Counted from the stretch's first letter, positions 25,216-35,176 are shown. The stretch: DNA of 64,000 nt from Paenibacillus sp. YN15 (GCF_003285005.1 NZ_QMFA01000008.1:62001-126000), one strand, 5' to 3'. A program made the numbers and translations. The notes: generated from the letters alone by a model not told the origin.

Positions 25216-25922
25216 TCTGGTTCACCTAGTCTTTCCAATTGTTTGCGCAGCAGCGACAAAACCAGAAGAATACCGGTCATTGCCGGAAGAATAAACCCGC
25301 TGCTGCCGAACACAATTAGACTTAGAAGAGATAAGCCTACACCCAGCAGCGCACTGGTATGCCTTGTCTCCTTCATCCATTGCTCCAGAAAAATCACTAC
25401 AAACAACGCCGTCATCACAAATTCCAGACCCTCCATATTCATCCGCACTACCGATCCGAAGATTCCGCCAACTGCTGCTCCAAAAACCCAATACATATGA
25501 TTCAGCAGAGTTACAAAAAACATATACCAGCCTCTGTCCACTCCCTGGGGAATAACCGCTGTCAGGTTTATGGAAAAGGATTCATCACAGAGTCCAAAAA
25601 TCAGATAAAGCTTCTTTATTCCCAATCCTCTATAGTTTTCAAGCATGGAGATGCCATAAAACAGATGCCGTGCGTTAACCATTAATGTAAGCATCAAGGC
25701 ACCCATTGGATGAAACGCGCCGAGCATCAGATTCACCGCTACGAACTCCATGGACCCAGCGAAAATAAGCAAGCTCATGGCAATGGCATAGCCCGCATGA
25801 AAACCCGATACGTTCATGAAAATTCCATAAGCAATTCCAAGGAACAAAAAACCGGCCAGTATAGGGACTGTTGATGGAAAGGATGCGCAGAATGCTGTGA
25901 AAATCATTCTTTTGTTAGTCAT
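25206..25922 (-). CDS. azlC: AzlC family branched-chain amino acid exporter
   Basis: A 238-residue integral membrane protein with about six to seven helices. The start [19 protein letters not shown] and the later [15 protein letters not shown] and [16 protein letters not shown] are AzlC signatures. Works with AzlD at the membrane to expel branched-chain amino acids (azaleucine resistance in Bacillus). ATG 25922 follows GGAGAC. Divergent from a MocR regulator gene, which probably controls it. Confidence 0.92.
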   Translation of the reverse strand: MTNKRMIFTAFCASFPSTVPILAGFLFLGIAYGIFMNVSGFHAGYAIAMSLLIFAGSMEFVAVNLMLGAFHPMGALMLTLMVNARHLFYGISMLENYRGLGIKKLYLIFGLCDESFSINLTAVIPQGVDRGWYMFFVTLLNHMYWVFGAAVGGIFGSVVRMNMEGLEFVMTALFVVIFLEQWMKETRHTSALLGVGLSLLSLIVFGSSGFILPAMTGILLVLSLLRKQLERLGEPEWK

Positions 25923-25980
25923 ATTTGTCTCCTCGCTACTATTTAAGATTGCTATCCTGTAATATTAAACGTGCAAATCC

Positions 25981-26014
25981 ATACAATCAACGCTATAATT
26001 GTATGCATTACAAT
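25981..26014. promoter_or_regulatory. Divergent azlCD/mocR control region with ATACAAT repeats
   Basis: Inverted ATACAAT (25981-25987) and ATTGTAT (25998-26004), and a further TACAAT at 26009-26014, overlap a TATAAT at 25994-25999. MocR regulators bind short direct or inverted repeats in such divergent regions, so these are candidate sites. Confidence 0.45.
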
Positions 26015-26034
26015 TTTTTTTAATGGGGATACGT

Positions 26035-27426
26035 ATGCCATTTAACTCCTTTACAAATTATCCGATGTCGTGGCGCCCTAACAGGAACACACTTCACCGT
26101 CCTGTTTATCAATCACTTGCCTCCTTGTTGGAGCATGATATTACTGAGGGAATTCTGGTTCCAGGAACCAAGCTGCCTCCTCAGCGGGAACTGGCGGATT
26201 TTTTGGATCTTAACTTCACTACTGTCACCCGTGCCTACAAAATTTGTGAATCAAAAGGGCTTATCTATGCCATTATCGGCAAAGGCACCTTCGTTTCCCC
26301 CAACGCAGGCCGTTCTGTTGCCATTACCAAGAATAAAGTTGCGGAGGATTGCATTGATCTCGGTTTTGTTGCTTCATTCGAGGGAAGTAATGCTCTTGTT
26401 GCTGAAACTGCCAGAAGAGTTGCGGAGAAAACTGTTTTGGAGGAATTGTTCAATTACAATGAGCCTACCGGATTGCCGCGGCACAAATATGCGGGACAGC
26501 TCTGGATGAAGGAACTGGGGATCAGTGCAGATGCAAAGCATGTGGCCATTGTATCAGGAGCCCAAAATGGCTTGGCCATTGCTTTGTTTGCCTTGTTTGA
26601 ACCGGGAAGCCGGATTGCCGTGGATGAGTTCACCTACTCCAACTTTATCGAAATATCGAAATTGTACCGGATACAGCTGCTTCCTATTCCTGGAGACAGC
26701 AACGGCATGCTCCCGGACCATTTGGACCAGCAATGCCGCTTACTTGAGGTGCACGGTATCTTTCTCATGCCCTCCTGCTCCAATCCCACAACCATTATGA
26801 TGACAGACATGCGCAAACATGAATTGGCTGCCGTAATCCGGCGCCATCAGTTAATTGTGCTGGAAGATGACATTCATGCATTTCTGACGGCAGGCTTGGT
26901 GGAGGATTACCGTCAGCCGTTGTATCAGCTGCTGCCGGATCAAACTCTTTATATATGTGGAACCTCCAAGTCGCTTTGTTCAGGGCTACGGGTAGCTTAC
27001 TTGGTATTTGGAGAGCGGTTTAGAGAGCGGATTGAAAAGGCGGTCTTTACGGTCAATGTCAAAACCTCATCTTTGGATGCTGAGATTATATCGGAGCTGA
27101 TTTTTTCGGGCAAGGCCAAGGAAATCGTGGACGAAAAGAAACGGCTGGCCCAATCGGTCAACCTGCTGTTTGCATCATATTTCCCCCAGCACGCAAGTAC
27201 CGGCCATGCGTTAAGTTACTTCCGGTGGTTGCCCATCTCCAACAGGGAAGCCGGGGCACAGCTGGAGCAAACCTTGCTGCTTCAAGGCGTCCGCGTTTTT
27301 CACTCCGACCGGTTCCGCAGCGGAGCCAGCATTCCTGGTCATTTCCTGCGGATAAGCCTGGCTTCCACGGATTCTCTGAAGGAATTGGACAAGGGGTTGG
27401 GGATCTTGAGGGGGGTTGTTAACTGA
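26035..27426 (+). CDS. MocR-type GntR/aminotransferase regulator
   Basis: A 463-residue PLP-dependent transcription factor. Residues 15-85 form a GntR winged helix (VYQSLASLLEHDITEGILVP, KLPPQRELADFLDLNFTTVT). The rest is a class-I aminotransferase fold with the PLP lysine in GTSKSLCSGLRVAYLVF (Lys about 313) and the N-P-T turn in SCSNPTTIMMT. ATG 26035 is preceded by GGGGAT. Divergent from azlCD, so it probably senses an amino acid or vitamin-B6-linked ligand and controls that exporter. Confidence 0.9.
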   Translation: MPFNSFTNYPMSWRPNRNTLHRPVYQSLASLLEHDITEGILVPGTKLPPQRELADFLDLNFTTVTRAYKICESKGLIYAIIGKGTFVSPNAGRSVAITKNKVAEDCIDLGFVASFEGSNALVAETARRVAEKTVLEELFNYNEPTGLPRHKYAGQLWMKELGISADAKHVAIVSGAQNGLAIALFALFEPGSRIAVDEFTYSNFIEISKLYRIQLLPIPGDSNGMLPDHLDQQCRLLEVHGIFLMPSCSNPTTIMMTDMRKHELAAVIRRHQLIVLEDDIHAFLTAGLVEDYRQPLYQLLPDQTLYICGTSKSLCSGLRVAYLVFGERFRERIEKAVFTVNVKTSSLDAEIISELIFSGKAKEIVDEKKRLAQSVNLLFASYFPQHASTGHALSYFRWLPISNREAGAQLEQTLLLQGVRVFHSDRFRSGASIPGHFLRISLASTDSLKELDKGLGILRGVVN

Positions 27427-27448
27427 CGGCATAAAAAAGACACCGATT

Positions 27449-27477
27449 TTTTCGGACAGGGAAGTGGAGCCGAAGGG
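27449..27477. repeat. tmRNA 3'-end-derived direct repeat, right copy
   Basis: Second copy of the 29-bp sequence at 24784-24812. On the minus strand it supplies the 3' half of the tmRNA T-arm and acceptor (CTCCCTTCGGCTCCA) followed by a hairpin and T-run (terminator-like, 27428-27455). Confidence 0.6.
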
Positions 27478-27586
27478 AGTATCTCAATCTTGACCTAACT
27501 TGCTGACGAAGCTTATTCACGAGGACAAGCTTAGCGGTAGATGCCGTGCTCCCCTCCCTGCGCTTACGCTCCGGTCCGCGCGGACT

Positions 27587-27804
27587 GAACCCCTGTCCGA
27601 AGGCAACGCCACATAGGCTTCTACGGGTGTAGTCACAGTTTTGATGTTACCCGAGGGTCCCCCCGTAACCGGGTCCCCGTTGGGTCAGCCTGATTGTCTT
27701 CTTCCGTTAGCCCCAGGCGGAGACTAGACGGCGTATCCCACTATAGGTTAGCCCCTAGCCTGCCACATGGGCGATGGAAGGTAGAAACACGCGACTGCTT
27801 ATTA
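27587..27804 (-). ncRNA. ssrA: Truncated tmRNA (ssrA) fragment 1
   Basis: Read on the minus strand this matches the 3' half of Paenibacillus-type tmRNA: it begins after the tag codons (TAATAAGCAGTCGCGTG), runs through AGTGGGATACGCC, GCTGACCCAACGGGG, GTTACGGGGGGACC and the pseudoknot, and ends in the T-arm 5' strand GGACAGGGGTTC. The partner strand (ACTCCCTTCGGCTCCA) lies about 110 bp further on (27463-27477), so foreign DNA interrupts the T-loop. The 5' half with the alanine acceptor stem and tag ORF is absent. Not a working tmRNA; a relic of integration at ssrA. Confidence 0.75.
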
Positions 27805-27849
27805 ATAGTCAAATTCCTTACTGTATTAAAGGGATGACGGGGATTAATT

Positions 27850-29091
27850 TTACTTGTAATATGACCTCATTTCACTTTCATACTCAGCTTGAATATCATT
27901 TTGATATGCCATCTGCATACAAACTCCATCTAAAAACGATCCGAGTTCACAAAAGAAGAATGCTACAATTTGAATATCAAAACGCTCCTCCTTTTTAAAA
28001 TGTAGCTTTAAAAATTTGTCTGTCGGATATCTAAATTTATCAGATGTTCCATCAATTTCGTGAAGTTGATTAATATATTTCTGCACATTTTCTAATGTAG
28101 GATCATCAGTATCAGCATTAGCATGTTTCTCTATATCGCCAACAATGGTGTTCCATAAGCGTAAGAAACCGTGCTTTCTATCTTTAAGGAGGCTTAACGC
28201 TTTTTGATGATCTAATGAGCATTCTTCGAACAATATTTCCTTCATTGCTAATTCAATACCATTTCTATACAAGTAACACATTGGTAAAAACATATCATCT
28301 TTTAATCCTTTATCCAACATCATATACTCATATATGTAAGTAGCTGACTCCGTGTATGCTCTCACATATGGATAGAATTTATTTTTATTATAAGAGTACC
28401 CCACTACACTCTGGGAATAATAACTACCTCCCCCTTCAAATAATATTGGCTTATACTCGTTATAGCTGTGTGAGGTGAGTGGAGATTCAGAATAAAAACA
28501 GGATAATATATTGAAAGAAATCTCCATCTTGTTAGCAAATGCGACTAGATCGAGATGCGTTTGCTTCTCAAAGACGGATTTTATTTTAAACTTCTTATCT
28601 GAAAATGGGTCTGTTTTATACCCAATTATTCCGAATGGGTATCTAAAAGAATCCGATTCCTGATCTATCTCGCTCATATCGGCAAATAGCTTCTCCATCC
28701 AAATTAATGCTTTATAGCTCGGATCTAACTCCTTGTTTAGGTATGGCTCAATAGTCTTGAGTATTATAGAGAGATTATGGAAAGTAGTTTTGATAAACTC
28801 CATTCTTTCTTCTGTATTCGCTATAAACTTAAAACCAATAGCTTTTAAAACCAACTCAAGACTATGCCTATACAGATAAGCTATGGCAAAAAAGTATACA
28901 TCTTATTCTCTTATTTGGCTTTTTTCTAAAATATGGTTTGTTAAAATATGTGCTGATTTATTAAACTTGTTAGCATAATCATAAAATTCAACCTCAAGAT
29001 CACAATTGCCTTTTATACTTACCACATTTTCTTGGGAGGCAATTCGATAAAAATCCGGACTAGCTTGAGGCCATTTATTCTCTATTGTCAC
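27850..29091 (-). pseudogene. Double HEPN-like protein interrupted by one in-frame stop
   Basis: A GTG at 29091 after GGGGGA starts MTIENKWPQASPDFY. After 62 codons a TAA (28903-28905) interrupts, and the same frame runs on for 350 codons: DVYFFAIAYLYRHSLELVLK, later FLPMCYLYRNGIELAMKEIL. These two segments are internal repeats of a helical unit with the YLYRxxxELxxK pattern seen in HEPN-type RNase or scaffold proteins. Without the stop it would be a 413-residue protein. Low GC compared with neighbours suggests transfer. Whether it is dead, or the two parts are translated separately, is unclear. Confidence 0.6.
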
Positions 29092-29498
29092 ATTTCCCCC
29101 GATCCCTCATCTGCTCAGTAACAACGTTCCTGAGTTGATTTATGATGTATTATTTTGTAATGCTCACCAGCCCAAACAATATCTGAGTCACTGGAAACCT
29201 TCTTTGAGCAGGTTACTCTGTAAAGCTACTGCTTCCAGATATGCAAAGAATCCAACCTCGCTACCCTCTGCTCCCGATCATTTCATAATACGAAAGCATA
29301 TGCCTTTCTAACCGCCAACTGCCCATGTCGGTGGGTTTGCCCCAATCACTGATACGAAGCTCGGCCGACTACAGCAACAGCCCCGCGAGGTCGGTATCGC
29401 GAATATATTATTTTTAAAACCATGTTACAAAATTGTGTTATGAGGAATATATGAATTGGGGGCGAGATTTCATGACTGCTTCATCTTGATTATAAGCT
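29092..29498. other. Intergenic stretch without a recognisable gene
   Basis: About 400 bp between the HEPN-like gene and the next small gene. Multiple stops in all frames; no terminator, repeat or RNA I can support. Confidence 0.4.
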
Positions 29499-29768
29499 TT
29501 AGAATGCCTGAATACCCTTTATGCTCCATGAAATATCACCGAGGCTGAGGATATCTTTCTCTTTGGCTATTCCCTTTTTTTGTTTCTCATCTGTACGACA
29601 ATGCTTACAAAGAAACAAATAGACTTTAAAAGTGTTATCGTTGGGAAAATCGTGATATACATCGGTAATAATTATTCTTTCTACAAAAAGGGGATTTTCA
29701 CATTGGATAAAATACCCCGCATTTTGTACGACATGGGTTGAAAATTGAGGTATAAGCAAATTGATCAC
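29499..29768 (-). CDS. Unrecognised small protein
   Basis: Up to 89 residues: GTG 29768 (no spacing to AAGGAG) or TTG 29759 (AAGGAG eight bases upstream, better). Contains YLFLCKHCRTDEKQKKG, with a C-x-x-C pair that could bind metal, and PLFVERIIITDVYHDFP. No known family. Located at the downstream edge of cassette A. Confidence 0.45.
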   Translation of the reverse strand: MINLLIPQFSTHVVQNAGYFIQCENPLFVERIIITDVYHDFPNDNTFKVYLFLCKHCRTDEKQKKGIAKEKDILSLGDISWSIKGIQAF

Positions 29769-29856
29769 TCCTTACTACCATGCGTATGCTTTGATTCTAT
29801 TAAAGCAGAAATGACGAATTCCGAAAAGGTAGCCGTGAAAAGGGCAGATTGTAGCC

Positions 29857-29897
29857 AGTCAAGGGGCCGTAGGCGGCGATAGCCTTTACCCTTGACT
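29857..29897. repeat. Inverted repeat AGTCAAGGG / CCCTTGACT
   Basis: Nine-base arms, 23-base spacer. The same motif with one base changed (AGTCAAGGC / GCCTTGACT) occurs at 59888-59923. Neither is followed by a clear T-run. Confidence 0.5.
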
Positions 29898-30210
29898 GAG
29901 CAGCTCCTATTGCCTAAGCTATAAATGCCTTCGTCAACCCTGTTGACGAAGGATGCCAGCGGCAGGCGAATATGGAGTGCAGAGGCAAAGCCTTTGCTTT
30001 CCCCGGGATCGGGGATAAAAGGGGCGAGCTTTTGTCTTTGCTTGCGTAACAATCAAACGATGATGATGCTTGGGCCGCGAGCGTTAGCGAGCGGCCACCT
30101 GCGTTCATCTCTGCTAAAGCCGCCGAAATCAACAAGAAAAAAACGTTGCTACCCGTGTGCCGAATGATCATGATTGCCTTTGTCTGAACCATACGACTAT
30201 ATGGTACAGT

Positions 30211-30450
30211 CTACGAATTCTTTATCAAATGGGCAAGAAAAGCTTTCTGAGCTTCTGCAAGATAAAGCTGCAAAACAAGGTCACCTTCGATAATAGCGAG
30301 CTTGTGAAGCAGGATAACCGCTGCAAACAGGCTGATTCGCCCTTGATAGAGTGCAAGCTGAATCGTATCAGCCACATTCCGGCAAGCCTCAATCGCGTCT
30401 TGCAGATCGGCGACGGCCTGAACCGTTTTCTCGTACTCTCGACTCAACAT
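30211..30450 (-). CDS. Small helical protein downstream of radC (cassette A)
   Basis: A 79-residue all-helical protein, MLSREYEKTVQAVADLQDAI followed by a hydrophobic helix (ISLFAAVILLHKLAIIEGDL). ATG 30450 has an excellent AAGGGGGGTGAT site. Last gene of cassette A, 81 bp after radC. Not recognised; hydrophobicity is moderate, so it may form a helical bundle and not a membrane protein. Confidence 0.6.
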   Translation of the reverse strand: MLSREYEKTVQAVADLQDAIEACRNVADTIQLALYQGRISLFAAVILLHKLAIIEGDLVLQLYLAEAQKAFLAHLIKNS

Positions 30451-30531
30451 GTGTATCACCCCCCTTTCAGGCGACAAAAAAGCGGCCCGGTCCGACGATG
30501 GACCAGCCGCTGTTGGGAATGCGATATAGAT

Positions 30532-31065
30532 TTAGATTAGGCCTTTCTGCCTTAAGCTGACATAGCAATTGTCCCCGAGAATAAGATGGTCGGTAATCTC
30601 CAGAGAACATGCTGAGGCAGCATCCATGATGGTCTTCGTGACCAAAACATCTTCAGGACTGGGTGTGCAGTCCCCGGATGGGTGTACATGTCCTAAAATG
30701 CCTCCGGTGCAGTTTCTCTTGATTAAAGGTCGTAGAACCAAAAGCGGCGTTAAGAGGCAACTGTTTAACGTACCAGATGAAATCACTTCAGTGAACACAA
30801 CGTTGTTCTTCGTTCCTAAGCCAATCAAGACCATCTTCTCATTAGGCCGATACAGCAGATGCGGCTTCAGTACCTCATAAGCATCATCCGGATTTTTGAT
30901 AATGATCCTTGTTGATGCCGGAGGAGTTGCAAGATATTTGCCCAGCCGGAGAACGGACATGATTTGCTTTGCTTTCGCTGGGCGGATGTCACACTCAATG
31001 ATTTCTTCCTGCGTTAGCTCTAGCAGTTCTTGTACAGTCGAAATACGGAAAAAGAGCAATTGCAT
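30532..31065 (-). CDS. RadC-like JAB/MPN protein, N-terminally truncated
   Basis: A 177-residue RadC homologue. The JAMM metalloprotease motif reads GHVHPSGDCTPSPEDVL (about 124-140; family HxHPSGD), with the usual start of that domain (YRPNEKMVLIGLGTKNNVV). The UPF0758 N-terminal part is cut short: upstream SETLREKPDSYQ is in frame but is preceded by a TAA and has no start codon, so translation must begin at ATG 31065, losing about 20 residues and part of the helix-hairpin-helix (DIRPAKAKQI remains). Role of RadC is unclear; common on mobile elements. Compare the intact copy at 53511. Confidence 0.8.
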   Translation of the reverse strand: MQLLFFRISTVQELLELTQEEIIECDIRPAKAKQIMSVLRLGKYLATPPASTRIIIKNPDDAYEVLKPHLLYRPNEKMVLIGLGTKNNVVFTEVISSGTLNSCLLTPLLVLRPLIKRNCTGGILGHVHPSGDCTPSPEDVLVTKTIMDAASACSLEITDHLILGDNCYVSLRQKGLI

Positions 31066-31268
31066 CTGGTAGCTGTCCGGCTTCTCACGAAGCGTTTCAG
31101 ATTAATAGAACTTTTATTGATGACAATGCATATGGGTTCAAAATGATTCCTCCTGAAATGCAAAAAGGGGAGTAACCATCGCGGCCCCCCCCTTTTTGCA
31201 GAATATGATATTGGTTCTTGCATGAAACCATGATTTCAGATAAGCTGTGATTAGGTTATTTTGTCTTG

Positions 31269-31290
31269 ACCGCTCTATTCAGGGAGCGGT
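31269..31290. terminator. Hairpin overlapping the stop of the 31279 gene
   Basis: ACCGCTC / GGAGCGGT with a T-rich tail (TTCTTTTTG) on the plus strand; on the minus strand the tail is poorer. Confidence 0.5.
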
Positions 31291-31455
31291 TTCTTTTTGT
31301 AATTCATCGATCTGAATCTGTATAAGCGTCACCTTCACCAGCAGGTTTGCATAGGCTCTTCCTTCCTCCGTTTGGAAGCTTGCTTCGGAATCCATCATCC
31401 GCAGAATCGCCTTCAACTGCTTCTTCCTCATCAATAACTTTGTCATCGACTGCAT
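31279..31455 (-). CDS. Small conserved cassette protein, type 2 (cassette A)
   Basis: A 58-residue helical protein, MQSMTKLLMRKKQLKAILRM then FQTEEGRAYANLLVKVTLIQ. It is clearly related to the 62-residue protein at 53227 (MDRISMLVRRRGALIRIRN... LQTEAGHAYLSCLALL), which occupies the same place before radC in cassette B. AGGAGG lies nine bases upstream of ATG 31455. Unknown function; helical and basic at the start. Confidence 0.72.
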   Translation of the reverse strand: MQSMTKLLMRKKQLKAILRMMDSEASFQTEEGRAYANLLVKVTLIQIQIDELQKETAP

Positions 31456-31569
31456 CCATATTCACCTCCTCTCAGGCATGTAAAACAAGCCCGATTTCGC
31501 GTTCTATCATGCGAAACGGACTTCTTACCTGCTAGTTAACCCCAAGCCTCCTACTGTCATTCCGACTCT

Positions 31570-31743
31570 TTAGCACCGATTGTCCGAAACCTGATACATG
31601 ATCAGCGTCGTTACGACAGAGTCTCTCAGGGCTACTATGGCATATTTTTCGGTATCGACCTGTACGCTGTAGACATAGCCCTTTTGCTCACAATAGCCCA
31701 AATACTGTTTGGTGCTGTTCTTAATGAGAGATGCATAGGTCAT
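31570..31743 (-). CDS. Small unrecognised protein (cassette A)
   Basis: A 57-residue protein, MTYASLIKNSTKQYLGYCEQ... DTEKYAIVALRDSVVTTLIMY. ATG 31743 follows GAAGGGAG. Its compact alternating pattern suggests a small alpha/beta fold. It has no counterpart in cassette B. Spacing of 19 bp to the preceding gene suggests one transcript. Confidence 0.6.
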   Translation of the reverse strand: MTYASLIKNSTKQYLGYCEQKGYVYSVQVDTEKYAIVALRDSVVTTLIMYQVSDNRC

Positions 31744-31762
31744 AGAATCATTCTCCCTTCTG

Positions 31763-32011
31763 TTAAAATGATGAAAGCCCATTCGAGCGTTCCCCCTTCA
31801 CAGACCGCTTGCGATGCCGCTCTGCTTGTTTCGGGAACTCGCGGCGAAAGTATATCTGTATCCAGCGGGAAGCTGTCGCTTCATCGACGCCATACACGCG
31901 GCGGCAATAGACAAACAGCAACACGCCGCCGATCCGGTACTGGCCGTTCATCACCAGTTGCCGTAGCAGCAACACCAAATCCTCCGGCAGACCCTTTTCT
32001 TTCTCGGTCAT
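31763..32011 (-). CDS. Small conserved cassette protein, type 1 (cassette A)
   Basis: An 82-residue protein, PEDLVLLLRQLVMNGQYRIG ... ATASRWIQIYFRREFPKQAE. It matches the 65-residue protein of cassette B at 52998 (IEVLIRRLVVNGHLCMAAHV ... AHKYMQVYFPKYYGKEVE). Start ATG 32011 has AGGAGGTGAT. It has an extra basic tail (RHRKRSVKGERSNG). Function unknown; helical, possibly nucleic-acid binding. Confidence 0.75.
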   Translation of the reverse strand: MTEKEKGLPEDLVLLLRQLVMNGQYRIGGVLLFVYCRRVYGVDEATASRWIQIYFRREFPKQAERHRKRSVKGERSNGLSSF

Positions 32012-32132
32012 ATGCAATCACCTCCTCAAGTGCCGTACTCTCATTCCGGCGATTATTTCTGTTTTTGCCCAGCACAAAGAACCCGCTCTCGGCAGGCTCC
32101 CACAGACCCATGAATGAAACTGCACCGCATCT

Positions 32133-32631
32133 TTACGGCAGTAACAAGACAGCAGTCCTAACCTCGTATTGCATATGCCAGCCCTTGTCTTCCATGTCCC
32201 GAATCAGCTTGTCCATGTCGATGAATTTGCAAATTGCAGCGGGAATGATGCCGTAGTACCCTGAATGCATCAATCGTTCCGCTACATCATGCAAACTCTG
32301 AACATCGTACTGTACAGAGTAGAGGCCCGTCTTCAGCACCATGAGAAAACATATCCAAGCTATCTATACAGCCGCAAAGAGCATGAACAAGCCTCTTATC
32401 ATACCCTGCCAATGTATAAACCACTTCATTAATCCAACAAATATCTTCGTCCTCCTCGATCCAGAACGGTGCCTCCCAATCCGTAATGATCCAATCTGAA
32501 CGACTGCCCCCAATTCGCCTCATCGTCCTGTCCAACTGATTCACCGGCATCGGCAAAGACAGCCACTCGCCGTCGCCGTCCGTCCCCTTACCTTCCTCTA
32601 TCCGTCTTGCGGCACAAACCCGAATCTGCAT
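32133..32631 (-). pseudogene. ArdA-like antirestriction protein with a one-base frameshift
   Basis: First frame (ATG 32631, GGAGG upstream): MQIRVCAARRIEEGKG, GEWLSLPMPVNQLD, SDWIITDWEAPFWIEED, the ArdA fold that mimics B-DNA and blocks type I restriction enzymes. After LDMFSH (32338-32343) an extra G shifts the frame; the right frame continues VLKTGLYSVQYDVQSLHDVA and FIDMDKLIRDMEDKGWHM, the ArdA C-terminal half. A full-length protein needs one base removed. An intact type I system lies 7 kb away. Confidence 0.7.
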
Positions 32632-32874
32632 TTTCTTTTCCTCCTATATCGTATGAAGCCCTCTCTCACGCTCCATCGTCCTCGCTGAATGGCCGGAAAG
32701 CAAAAAAGACCTGCGATCCACTGCATCAGCAGCAGAAAGCAGGTCCAATTCGAGGGGGTGGGGCATGAAACGGTAACCCCTCCCCTTCATTATATAAGCG
32801 TGTTACCACTAGAAAATATATGTATTTTTGCTGGCTATAAGGCCACAATTCATAAGAAGCCACTTAACATACCA

Positions 32875-33228
32875 TTAAGATTTCCTATCTATCGCATTCA
32901 GGTATTCCCGAGCTACTGCCAGCACGAAGTCGATGTCCTCCTTCTCCCGGTCTTTTAGCAAAATGTTCAAAGCCCGGAGTGAATCATTTGCATCATTTAA
33001 AGATGCATCCTCTGGTATGCTGTCATCTGTAAATAGCTGTGCGGGTTCAATCCGCAATGCTTCTATAATCTTCCCTAACGATTCTAATGAGATATTGCGT
33101 TGCGATCTTTCCACGTCACTCAAATAGCTCAGGCTAACCCCGGATAGCTCCGCCAGCTTCTCTTGGGTTATTCCTCTTAACTTACGTGCCTTGCGAACTT
33201 GCTCGCCCACTAATTGTTTAAATTCCAC
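32875..33228 (-). CDS. XRE-family regulator of cassette A
   Basis: A 117-residue regulator. HTH_3 domain at residues about 8-65 (ITQEKLAELSGVSLSYLSDV, then ERSQRNISLESLGKIIEALR), and a C-terminal helix pair (REKEDIDFVLAVAREYLNA). It heads cassette A, as the 51520 regulator heads cassette B. About 240 bp separate it from the ArdA gene. Probably controls cassette transcription and perhaps its own. Confidence 0.87.
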   Translation of the reverse strand: MEFKQLVGEQVRKARKLRGITQEKLAELSGVSLSYLSDVERSQRNISLESLGKIIEALRIEPAQLFTDDSIPEDASLNDANDSLRALNILLKDREKEDIDFVLAVAREYLNAIDRKS

Positions 33229-33476
33229 CGTTGAATCACCTCTATGTCAAGCTTAGTTGAGGCGGATTCGTCGGCTTATCCTTCTATAGTGACATTTATA
33301 CTACACTTATAAGTGAAATGATGGTAAAATGGCCCTGTTACGACCTTGATTGCCAAGATTCAGCAGATTTTGACTGGAGGACTGATAGAACGGAATGAAT
33401 CATTTGTTACATTGAATATCCACTAGAAAAGCCTGATTCACACACACGAGAGTAAAAAGGGAGAGTGTGACGATCC

Positions 33477-35176
33477 ATGAAAAAGTGCATTATTTTGTTT
33501 CTCGCATGTATGCTGCTACTCGGCAGTACCACTCTTGCTGTTGCTGCACCTGTCGAATATGGCGAAGAAAACCGCAACGCTCCAGCCTCATCCGGCGTCA
33601 CAGTATCTTTTACAGATGTAGATCAGACACATTGGGCGTACTCGTATATTGCCGATATGGTGGGTAGGAGGGTTCTGGAGGGCTATCCCGATGGCCGCTA
33701 TCGTCCAGACAGACAAGTGACCAGGGCGGAATTTGCCACGATTATCGTCAAGGCTCGGGTATCCAACCTAAGAAGGTGAATTACGCTTCGTTTTCAGATG
33801 TAAAAGCTACAGACTGGTCGTCTCCTTATGTGGAAGCCGTGAAAGACTATATGACTGGATATCGAACAGCAGACGGCAGCTATATCTTCAATCCTGATGC
33901 TCCGGCGTTGCGTGAAGATATTACCGTAGCGATCACAAAGCTCAAAGGTTTTGACGTAAGCCGTCTGTCCAACCGTAGCATCATCGAAGCCATGTTCAAG
34001 GATTATGATGGAATTTCAGAAGCAGCAAAGGATTATGTTGCGGTTGCAGTCGAGAATGGACTGGTCAGCGGTTATGAAGATGAAACCTTCCGTCCGCAAG
34101 CCACCGTTACCCGGGCAGAAGCAGCCACCCTTTTATGGAGAGCCTTCCAATACGGAAGTGATAACAAGGGAGTGGGAGGGGCTACGACAACTACACCATC
34201 AGCCTCTCAGCCCACACCAACAGTTTCTCCGAAATCAACATTGCAGCCATCGGCTACTCCAAAACCTGCTAATGCCAAATTCAGCGTAGATACATTGGTT
34301 GGTGGCACGGGAGCGGAAGATATAGATGGTCCTGTCAGCATGGCACAGATTAGCCGTCTGGATAGCGTGGCATTGGATAAAGACGACAATATCTATTTCC
34401 TCAACGCCGAAAAAAACAAGGTTCGCAAATTTAACGCCGGAAACGGGACTGTTGAAACCCTTTCTATAGCAGACCATAGCCTGGATAACAGATACTCCCT
34501 TAATCAGCCGCATACATATTTTCAATCGCTCACGTATAATCCGGTCAGTAATAAATTGTATCTGGGAGCGACCATTGCCGGGACACACTATATTACATTT
34601 TACGAAATACGCCCTACTGTACAAAGTGTAACCTATGCACCAGCGAATGGGACATACTACAGCTTTGTTCAATTCACGGATGATAACAATCTCTTTCTCG
34701 GCTACAACAGCTACTACGACGATTCCATCATCAGCCAGGCTACTCTGGGCAAAGAAGCATCTGTTATTGCCAAAGCCTCCGACAAAACTGGCTTCTCATT
34801 TGGACCATTCAGTTACTATTCCTGGCAACATATAGATGCCATAGTCAATGCAAACACCATCTATGTTTTTGATACCTATATCAGTACCATCACCAAGCTA
34901 TAGGTCTTTCCCCGGAAAATAGAGATTGTCAAAGAATTTGATACGCTGGCATTTGATTGTGTGGTCGCGTACAACAATAAATTTTATGCCACACGTGGGG
35001 CAACCATTTATGAAATCGGCTTGGACGGTTCCATATCTGTATTTGTAAATGGCTCTCATTTAACCTACAACGATGGTAACCCTATTAAAAGAATCAATCA
35101 GTTGGCCTTCGACAGTCAGGGCAACGTAATCCTCTACGATGATCAGAACAAGGCCATTCGCCGAATCAACCTGTAA
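33477..35176 (+). pseudogene. SLH-domain/beta-propeller surface protein, frameshift plus nonsense
   Basis: Signal peptide (KKCIILFLACMLLLGSTTLA), first SLH motif (DVDQTHWAYSYIADMVGRRV, GYPDGRYRPDRQVTRAEFA), then a one-base loss near 33760: the next frame carries two more SLH repeats, a Thr/Pro linker (33.4%-style low complexity, TPTVSPKSTLQPSATPK) and an NHL-like propeller (ALDKDDNIYFLNAEKNKVRK). A TAG at 34901-34903 interrupts, and the same frame goes on (ATIYEIGLDGSISVF) to 35176. Anchored to cell-wall polymers by SLH if intact. A working relative is at 49135. Confidence 0.75.

Noticed and set aside
29765-30192. Overlapping open frames on both strands between 29.8 and 30.2 kb
   Set aside because: Arg/Leu/Ser-rich, overlap each other, and have no ribosome sites; judged noncoding.
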